From Spirochaetaceae bacterium (GTDB lineage Bacteria > Spirochaetota > Spirochaetia > Sphaerochaetales > Sphaerochaetaceae): a DNA stretch of 10,746 nt. The DNA is taken from contig DMKZ01000094.1 in assembly GCA_003454065.1 (NCBI GenBank), forward strand, positions 1 through 10,746, given 5' to 3'. Below the pieces are notes generated by a model that was not told the DNA's origin, did not search any database, and was given only the letters and a program-made list of their open reading frames with translations. Every line of letters starts with the position of its first letter. The first letter of the stretch is position 1. Of this stretch, positions 6,456 through 10,746 are shown in pieces. The translations under genes were made by a program, and so were the position numbers.

Positions 6456-6715
6456 TTGCAAGCGATAAATTCGGAAGCGGCAATACTGCTAACATAGGCA
6501 GCATCCAAAAAATTGATGATATATTGAATGGAAATGGTGTTTTTGCCAAAGCAGGAGAAGATATTTTCGATGATTACTGGATAAATTTCGGCAAAATTGA
6601 AATCCTCGCAAACGGCAAGCGGAAAAAACTGTCATCGCTTGAAGAATACCTGCGATACCGTAGTTTGCCTATGACATTAAATAATCCTAAAGCGACAAAA
6701 AGGAAAACGATATGA
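6456..6715 (+). pseudogene. Unidentified ORF remnant coupled to the adenine methylase
   Basis: A good ribosome binding site (TGGAGG, 6449-6454) is followed by TTG at 6456, which opens a 13-codon frame (MQAINSEAAILLT). The next frame carries the longer coding-like stretch and stays open from about 6437 to the TGA at 6713-6715. It has no good start until TTG 6524 and gives 63 residues from there. It includes KAGEDIFDDYWINFGKIEIL and LSSLEEYLRYRSLPMT. I do not recognise the family. The stop overlaps the methylase ATG as ATGA, so it was probably an R-M partner (endonuclease, second methylase or specificity component), now frameshifted or truncated at its 5' end. That role is inferred from context only. 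Confidence 0.4.
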
Positions 6716-7154
6716 ATGACAAGATTTTTGTTCCGCCCATTAAGATACAAGGAATCAAAACGAAGTTGGTTCCGCTTATTCGTCAAAGCATCGTCATAGA
6801 TAAAGAGTCAACACGAATAGAGTCGTTTATGGGTTCAGGCGTCGTTGGATTCAACAGCGATCATGGGACCCATTAGACTTTTTTTTCTAAACCGTGCTTT
6901 GCTTCAACGGAATGATCAGATTCAACAAAGAATACGACTTCAATGTTCCATACGGGCACAAACCGAAACGCTTCGCAAAGGCATGCATAACCAAAATCGT
7001 CAATCAAGTCGCTCATGTTTCGAAAATGCTGCAAAGGCATTCGTGGAATTTCCTTTGTCAATCGTTCGAAACGACAATGGCCATGGCAAACGCCGACGAT
7101 TTCATTTATTGCGATATTATCTTCACAGGTTTGATACAAAGCAAATGCGCTTGA
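6712..7154 (+). pseudogene. Broken D12-class (DpnM/MboI-type) DNA adenine methyltransferase
   Basis: The ATG at 6712 opens 54 codons: MNDKIFVPPIKIQGIKTKLV and then SFMGSGVVGFN. These are the N-terminal block and the SAM-binding FxGxG motif I of Dam-like N6-adenine methylases, ending at TAG 6874-6876. After a deletion the family sequence resumes as FFLNRA in one frame and shifts by one base at about 6896-6900 into CFNGMIRFN. It then runs through FNVPYGHKPKRFAKACITK, WNFLCQSFE and ADDFIYCD, where the catalytic DPPY should follow. Instead the reading is DIIFTG and stops at 7154; the C-terminal third is gone. So there are at least two deletions and one frameshift. It is non-functional as a methylase. 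Relatives modify GATC, but specificity cannot be read from this remnant. Confidence 0.85.
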
Positions 7155-7361
7155 AATCATCATTTATCTTATTGAAATTCAATGAATTATGAATATCTTA
7201 GGATTTTGCGAATAGCCTTAGTGTCGAAAAAATAGAGCGGTTTTCACTAAATTTGGGTATTTTGACAAATTTACAGGGGATTTTAAATGCACCCCCTTGC
7301 ACCCCTTTTTACACGATTGCAAAGAATGTGATTTAATCCCGTTTTAAAGTATAATTCTCTT
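7155..7361. other. Intergenic region upstream of the TIGR04076-flavin reductase operon
   Basis: I see no gene. It contains the octamer TGCACCCC twice within about 20 bases (near 7288 and 7298) and a TTGACA at 7262-7267 with no well-placed -10 partner. It ends with the TATAAT at 7350-7355. Confidence 0.4.
7350..7355 (+). promoter_or_regulatory. -10 element of the 7362-8451 operon, implying a leaderless start
   Basis: A perfect TATAAT ends only 6 bases before the ATG at 7362, so initiation would fall at or next to the start codon. The -35 position (TGTGAT, 7327-7332) is poor. No ribosome binding site precedes the ATG. Confidence 0.5.
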
Positions 7362-7667
7362 ATGTTTGATGTGAAAATTACGGCAGCGAAGAAAGTCTGT
7401 CACAAGGATTTGATTGAAAAATACGAAAACCCGATTGAGCATGCCTGTGATGCGAAAGAGGGAGATGAGTGGATCTCGAAGGACGGATTATGCCCTCAGG
7501 GGTTCTGCCAGAGCGCATGGATGAACCTGCAGCCGTTCGTGTTTGCCCTTGCATCTGGTGCAGAGAACTTTTACGACGGATGGATGAAGGACAAGAGGTC
7601 TGCGATGATTTCCTGCAATGACGGATTCCGACCTGTGAGTTTTTACATTGAAGTGTTAGGAGAGTAA
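7362..7667 (+). CDS. TIGR04076-like small conserved protein
   Basis: This is a 101-residue protein. The pattern matches the TIGR04076 family of about 90-100 residues: a short strand at the N-terminus (MFDVKITAAKK), a cysteine in the ENPIEHACDAKEGDEW region, CPQGFCQSAW, LQPFVFALASGA, and a C-terminal strand SCNDGFRPVSFYIEV. Family function is not established to my knowledge. The conserved cysteines and the position next to a flavin reductase hint at redox chemistry, which is only inference. The next gene starts 1 base after the stop, with TTAGGAG near the end of this gene as its ribosome binding site. The start has no Shine-Dalgarno; see the -10 element at 7350. Confidence 0.8.
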   Translation: MFDVKITAAKKVCHKDLIEKYENPIEHACDAKEGDEWISKDGLCPQGFCQSAWMNLQPFVFALASGAENFYDGWMKDKRSAMISCNDGFRPVSFYIEVLGE

Positions 7668-7668
7668 A

Positions 7669-8226
7669 ATGCGAGTAAGTTTTGGCAAGAAGCCTCTGAT
7701 ATATCCTCAGCCGGTTCTTATAATCGGAACATACAATGAGGACGGTAGCGTGAACGCAATGAATGCGGCATGGGGCGGAGTCGGAGATGACCATCAGGTT
7801 TTTCTGTGTCTTTCCCCGGAGCATAAGACGGTGGAGAACATCTTGAAAAGAAAGGCGTTCAGTGTGCAGTTTGCAACCGAGGACACGGCAGTTCCTTCCG
7901 ATTATGTCGGAATAGTTTCGGGAAACAACGAAAAGGATAAATTCAGAAAGAGCGGTCTGTCTGCTGAAAAATCTAATGTTGTTGACGCACCGGTTCTAAC
8001 TGACTATCCTGTCAGTATCGAGTGTTCTCTTGTTTCCTACGAGAAAGAGCATTGCCACTGTTTCGGCGAGATTCAGAATGCAACTGTTGATGAGAAGGTA
8101 TTGACTGATAAAAAGGTTGACGTAAACAAGCTGAAGCCGCTTGCGTTCGACATAGGCAATGGAGCATACTTGTCATTTTGCAGGACATTTGCAAAGGCAT
8201 TTGATATCGGTAAAAAGCTGAAATGA
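7669..8226 (+). CDS. Flavin reductase-like (FMN-binding split-barrel) protein
   Basis: This 185-residue protein is of the flavin reductase/flavoredoxin family. The N-terminus PQPVLIIGTYNEDGSVNAMN is the first split-barrel hairpin, with the conserved N-A-M-N turn. FLCLSPEHKTVENILKRKAF and SVQFATEDT follow, which is the pattern used to bind FMN phosphate and isoalloxazine. SIECSLVSYEKEHCHCFGEI is the later barrel strand. No membrane segment or signal is visible. Members bind FMN and either reduce free flavin with NAD(P)H or pass electrons to a partner; which applies here cannot be read from sequence. It is tightly packed between the TIGR04076-like gene and the truncated TfoX-like gene. Confidence 0.85.
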   Translation: MRVSFGKKPLIYPQPVLIIGTYNEDGSVNAMNAAWGGVGDDHQVFLCLSPEHKTVENILKRKAFSVQFATEDTAVPSDYVGIVSGNNEKDKFRKSGLSAEKSNVVDAPVLTDYPVSIECSLVSYEKEHCHCFGEIQNATVDEKVLTDKKVDVNKLKPLAFDIGNGAYLSFCRTFAKAFDIGKKLK

Positions 8227-8451
8227 ATGGCATCCGCTTCAGATTATCTCGAATTCGTACTGGAGCAGCTCAGAAAACTTGAGGGGATAACCTATATTAA
8301 GATGATGGGTGAATATCTTCTCTATTACAAGGGAAAGATATTCGGTGGAATTTATAATAACAGACTTCTTGTAAAGGATATGCCTTATCCAAGAAGTCTG
8401 ATGCTTTATGTAAAACATGAACTTTCTTATGATAAATATCCAACTTTATGA
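8227..8451 (+). pseudogene. Truncated TfoX N-terminal-domain protein
   Basis: This 74-residue ORF begins at the ATG directly after the flavin reductase stop (TGA-ATG). SDYLEFVLEQLRKLEGITY, then KMMGEYLLYYKGKIFGGIYN and RLLVK match the TfoX N-terminal domain (usual length about 100-115 residues in stand-alone proteins). The segment corresponding to LPYEGAKxMLLVDDVD and the final helix is missing; translation stops after SYDKYPTL. The truncation lies about 80 bases before the insertion sequence and may reflect local rearrangement. A shortened but functional protein cannot be excluded. Its role is unknown; only gammaproteobacterial TfoX/Sxy has an established competence role. Confidence 0.65.
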
Positions 8452-8529
8452 GGTCAGCTCAAGCAGTTTCGAAGGGGTATTTTAGAAATTTTTAAGGAGT
8501 GGTCGCGGAATGGAAAATAATAGTATTAG

Positions 8530-8552
8530 CCTTTCGCTGTTTAGTGTGGGTA
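8530..8552 (+). repeat. Left terminal inverted repeat of the ISL3-type element
   Basis: It reads CCTTTCGCTGTTTAGTGTGG and then GTA. Its reverse complement matches 9341-9363 at 22 of 23 positions. Confidence 0.85.
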
Positions 8553-8585
8553 AATCCGTAGAATTGTGCTGTAATTCTCCCCATT

Positions 8586-9333
8586 ATGACGCAATTGGAA
8601 TTGTCCGCGGCTGCGCTGAATCTGCAGTCCCCTTGGTTTGTCAAGGAAGTAAGCTTCGCCCAGGACGGGAAGTCTGCCCTTCCCGAGCTGCGCATCGCCA
8701 TCGATTTCGAGAAAGGCTCGGCGTTCGAATGCACGGAAGAAGGCTGCAGCGAAAAATGCAAGGCCCATGGTACGCAGGAAAGAACCTGGAGGCGCCTGAA
8801 CTTCTTCCAATACAAGACGTTCATCCATGCGAAGGTTCCAAGGGTTAAATGCGAAAGGCAAGGACAGCGCCGCCGTGAGCGGCTTCGCAAGCGATTTCAG
8901 CGCCCATAAGGGCAGGAAGGATAGCGTCTCGCCAGTCACCTGTAACATGTCCCTGGGATTCAGGAAAGGCATCGAAAGCAACTTCCCCGATGCGCAGAGC
9001 GTCATAGACAAGTTCCATGTCGTGAAGCATCTCAATGAGGCCTTGGACAACTTGAAGAGGAGGGAGTCGAAGGAGAACGGCGAGCTGATAAGCTGGATGA
9101 TGCGTTCGAGAATAGAAGAGGCGAAAAAGGTTGCGAGGATGTACGAGCGGCACTTCAAGGAGATCCTGAACTACTTCCTTTACAGGAAAACGAATGCGAT
9201 CCTGGAAGGCATGAACAGTGTAATCCGGAATATAAAAAGAAGGGCCAGAGGATTCAAAAACCTGGAGTACTTCAAACTGATGATCTATCTGAATTGCGGA
9301 GGACTGAACATCAGAACCGTCAAGCTGGCTTGA
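8586..9333 (+). pseudogene. Decayed ISL3-family transposase
   Basis: Segment 1 (8586-8852) carries LNLQSPWFVKEVSFAQDG, a zinc-finger region with CTEEGC and CKAHG, and RTWRRLNFFQ...VPRVKC, all typical of the ISL3 N-terminus. At about 8850-8857 the frame changes. Segment 2 continues as GKDSAAVSGFASDF, missing the helix-turn-helix and first catalytic Asp region. TCNMSLGFRKG then stands where the family has a D in the CMDMSPAF motif, so the second catalytic Asp is Asn. FPDAQSVIDKFHVVKHLNEA follows, then an in-frame gap after RRESKEN that joins directly to the C-terminus (SRIEEAKKVARMYERH, NAILEGMNSVIRNIKRRARG). The latter contains the last catalytic Glu. The copy is inactive by at least three lesions. 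Confidence 0.85.
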
Positions 9334-9340
9334 GCGCTTC

Positions 9341-9363
9341 TACCCGCACTAAACAGCGAAAGG
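9341..9363 (-). repeat. Right terminal inverted repeat of the ISL3-type element
   Basis: It reads TACCCGCACTAAACAGCGAA and then AGG, the inverted partner of 8530-8552 with one mismatch. AAACAG/CTGTTT (9351-9356 and 9365-9370) followed by T forms a weak terminator-like hairpin straddling this end. Confidence 0.85.
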
Positions 9364-9417
9364 ACTGTTTTTCTTATTAAAATCAACCGCAACGGCCACA
9401 GGTGCTCTCTATGCGAC

Positions 9418-9464
9418 AGGTTTTTAGAAGTGTCCTAAAACGCAAATTCAGAAAGTCCCAACAG
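9418..9464 (+). repeat. Composite intergenic repeat: TTTTTAGAAG core plus AGTCCCAA block
   Basis: AGGTTTTTAGAAGTGTCC (9418-9435) matches 849-867 and, inverted, 10019-10036. CGCAAATTCAGAAAGTCCCA (9441-9460) resembles 2576-2599. The core is flanked by a weak inverted repeat (GTTTTTAG...CTAAAAC). No protein is encoded. Confidence 0.5.
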
Positions 9465-9484
9465 TGAGTTTACAAAACCATCTC

Positions 9485-9955
9485 TTAATGCCTTCGCCCT
9501 TTCGCCTCGTATTCATCAATTCCAACCCTTATGATGACAACATTTCCGACCATTTCCTTTGAAATATCAAAATCCCTGCCGGTTTGGCATTTCATGAACA
9601 GTTTAAGGGCATCCGCCTTTTCATCATCACCACTAAGGATTTCCGCGTTTCCAAACCCGACGAACGACATGTATTTATAGCCATATGCACAGGCCGTCTC
9701 GCCTTCCGTCATCTCCACATTGCATTCTATCTCAATGCAAACCGACCGGTTTTTCCCTATCAAATCAAGCTTGTGGCCTTCCATAGCCGAATGGAAATAG
9801 AAGAAAATCCTTCCGTTCTCCATTTCAAATCCGTAGCTCATCGGAATCACATACGGATACTTGTCATCGAAGAAAGCAATGTGGGCGATTCTGCCGCGCG
9901 TAAGAATTTCCTTGATATCATCAATGTAAGTCAGCTGCCTGTCTTTTCGCCTCAT
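9485..9955 (-). CDS. NimA/pyridoxamine 5'-phosphate oxidase-like split-barrel protein
   Basis: This 156-residue protein starts at the ATG 9953-9955, preceded by GGAGAGGAGAT; this start gives MRRKDRQLTYIDDIKEIL, the standard N-terminus of the family. It has the split-barrel pattern AHIAFFDDKYPYVIPMSYGF, then FFYFHSAMEGHKLDLIGKN with His55 and His61, and SVCIEIEC. In the Nim (nitroimidazole resistance) group the conserved histidine of the YFHxA segment contacts the cofactor. The C-terminus carries the usual GFGNAEIL strand and a DALKLFMKC helix. Proteins of this family bind a flavin or sometimes heme; Nim proteins are proposed to reduce nitro groups. Actual drug resistance is not implied. The gene stands alone on the minus strand, 79 bases after the preceding partial gene. 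Confidence 0.8.
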   Translation of the reverse strand: MRRKDRQLTYIDDIKEILTRGRIAHIAFFDDKYPYVIPMSYGFEMENGRIFFYFHSAMEGHKLDLIGKNRSVCIEIECNVEMTEGETACAYGYKYMSFVGFGNAEILSGDDEKADALKLFMKCQTGRDFDISKEMVGNVVIIRVGIDEYEAKGRRH

Positions 9956-10018
9956 ATCTCCTCTCCGTGTCAACTGCATTGCCATATGCGTTTGGCATTG
10001 CCCGGCAAAAGCCTCAAT

Positions 10019-10036
10019 GGCACTTCTAAAAATCTC
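10019..10036 (-). repeat. Dispersed intergenic repeat, inverted copy 3
   Basis: On the minus strand it reads GAGATTTTTAGAAGTGCC, matching 849-867 and 9418-9435. Its first bases overlap the stop codon of the gene ending at 10035, so it lies immediately 3' of that gene. Confidence 0.5.
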
Positions 10037-10746
10037 AGAACGTCATCGTGAAGCTCTTGACCTGTCTTCCGTCACGCGCGCGTTGGATGTAGAATGTGTA
10101 TTCCCCCTCCTTTACGCCGCGGCTTTTGATCACATTCTGGTTTGCTGTCATTTTCTGCTTTATCATGGTGAAATAATTGCAGGCAACCGGATCAAGCGCA
10201 GAATCTCTTGAGGCATCGCTTGAGTTGTCTCCGAAAGCATAATACTTCACATTAGCATCCCACTCGGTAAAATAATCTTTCAAAACAGCACTCATCAGCG
10301 ATATTTCATTCTGCGTCGAGCCTCGAGGCGCGCTAAAACTCATCAAGTATTCGCCAGAAAGATTGTTCGGCCTCGTAAAAGGCAGATGATGACGCACCCA
10401 TTTGGCAATACTATAGTCTGTAGTAACCGGATATGGCACATAAGCGTCTTTCAACCATACTGACGTAACGCAAAGCCCTGTCGTAGTGCAAACCTCGAAC
10501 ATCGCATTCCTGTTGTTCTTGTCATAACTGCTCGGCCGAGTGTAAAGCGAATAGAAATCAAAGGTCGCAGCATTCGTCTGAATCGGTTTCGGAGCTTCGC
10601 AAAGCCACTTCGAATTCCAGAAGTAATTTTCATCCTTCCTAAGCGTGATATGCGGTGCGGATACGTTCCACGCCGATTTGTCTCCTCCCTGGCTTCCGTT
10701 TGTCGTAGGAGTGAACACGATGGAAGTGTCGGGAATGGAACGGCTT
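10035..10746 (-). CDS. C-terminal part of an unidentified protein (continues off the right edge)
   Basis: At least 236 codons are open to the window edge; the internal GTG at 10716-10718 is not a credible start, because the frame continues upstream (SRSIPDTSIVF). The visible part is rich in Asn, Ser, Thr, Tyr and Trp. It contains cysteines in WLCEAP, FEVCTTTGLCVTS and PVACNYF, a composition typical of exported or surface proteins, but the N-terminus and any signal peptide are outside the window. It ends with a strand-rich segment, EGEYTFYIQRARDGRQVKSF. I recognise no family. Candidate roles such as a pseudopilin-like or surface protein are speculation. Confidence 0.6.
   Translation of the reverse strand, partial: SRSIPDTSIVFTPTTNGSQGGDKSAWNVSAPHITLRKDENYFWNSKWLCEAPKPIQTNAATFDFYSLYTRPSSYDKNNRNAMFEVCTTTGLCVTSVWLKDAYVPYPVTTDYSIAKWVRHHLPFTRPNNLSGEYLMSFSAPRGSTQNEISLMSAVLKDYFTEWDANVKYYAFGDNSSDASRDSALDPVACNYFTMIKQKMTANQNVIKSRGVKEGEYTFYIQRARDGRQVKSFTMTF

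Larger units (their letters stand above)
8530..9363 (+). mobile_element. ISL3-family insertion sequence, internally deleted
   Basis: Two terminal inverted repeats of 23 bases with one mismatch bound the element, at 8530-8552 and 9341-9363. The shared core is CTTTCGCTGTTTAGTG. The interior encodes pieces of an ISL3-type transposase. The total of 834 bp is far below the usual length of roughly 1.3-1.5 kb. No 8-bp target duplication is visible (AGTATTAG on the left, ACTGTTTT on the right), so the flanks have changed, or the true ends differ by a base or two. Confidence 0.85.

Noticed and set aside
6877..6888. Run of eight T in the methylase remnant as a programmed frameshift site
   Set aside because: The gene also has deletions that remove motif IV, so the frame change is simple decay rather than regulation.
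8541..9158. Minus-strand ORF of 205 codons inside the IS
   Set aside because: Antisense to the transposase fragments; ISL3 elements carry one plus-strand transposase and this frame shows no domain.
9351..9372. Terminator hairpin at the right IS end
   Set aside because: Only a 6-bp, AT-rich stem (AAACAG/CTGTTT) with an 8-base loop, created across the IS boundary; too weak to call, although it could have some effect.

Overview
The window looks like a chromosomal segment of a moderate-GC bacterium. Housekeeping genes are interleaved with the decayed remains of mobile and restriction-modification (R-M) DNA. The order rplY-pth-(insert)-tilS on one strand resembles the arrangement I associate with spirochaetes, Treponema in particular. 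That assignment is inference from gene order and general impression; nothing here proves it. No rRNA, CRISPR array or intact phage gene is visible.

Layout, left to right. (1) Minus strand: the first codons of tyrS and a complete efp with a consensus promoter (TTGAAA-N17-TATAAT). (2) An intergenic zone with one copy of a short dispersed repeat and a possible 21-residue lysine-rich peptide. (3) Plus strand: a two-gene operon made of an OhrR-type peroxide sensor (conserved reactive Cys15, TTG start set by a strong promoter) translationally coupled (ATGA) to a metallo-beta-lactamase-fold/rubredoxin fusion, closed by a clear terminator. (4) Minus strand, 2716-6297: tRNA-Pro(GGG), rplY (L25/Ctc), pth, a chimeric R-M gene, and tilS, packed with overlaps so that they read as one translation-related operon. 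(5) Plus strand, 6396-7154: a second R-M remnant, with a good promoter, an unidentified ORF remnant, and a DpnM/MboI-type (D12 class) adenine methylase broken by deletions and a frameshift. (6) Plus strand, 7362-8451: an operon of a TIGR04076-like small protein, a flavin reductase and a truncated TfoX-N-domain protein. (7) An 834-bp internally deleted ISL3-family insertion sequence with well-preserved terminal inverted repeats. (8) Minus strand: a NimA/pyridoxamine-phosphate-oxidase-like split-barrel protein, and the C-terminal part of a protein I cannot identify.

The most interesting object is the gene at 4054-4824. Its first ~50 residues are the N-terminus of a C5-cytosine methyltransferase (DLFAGIGG motif). 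It runs in frame into most of an NgoBV/NlaIV-type (GGNNCC) restriction endonuclease that retains a visible PD...EVK catalytic core. It sits inside the pth-tilS operon with no complete methyltransferase in the window. The window therefore carries two independent R-M fossils and one decayed IS. Redox or flavin-related genes also recur: the OhrR sensor, the rubredoxin fusion, the flavin reductase and the NimA-like protein.
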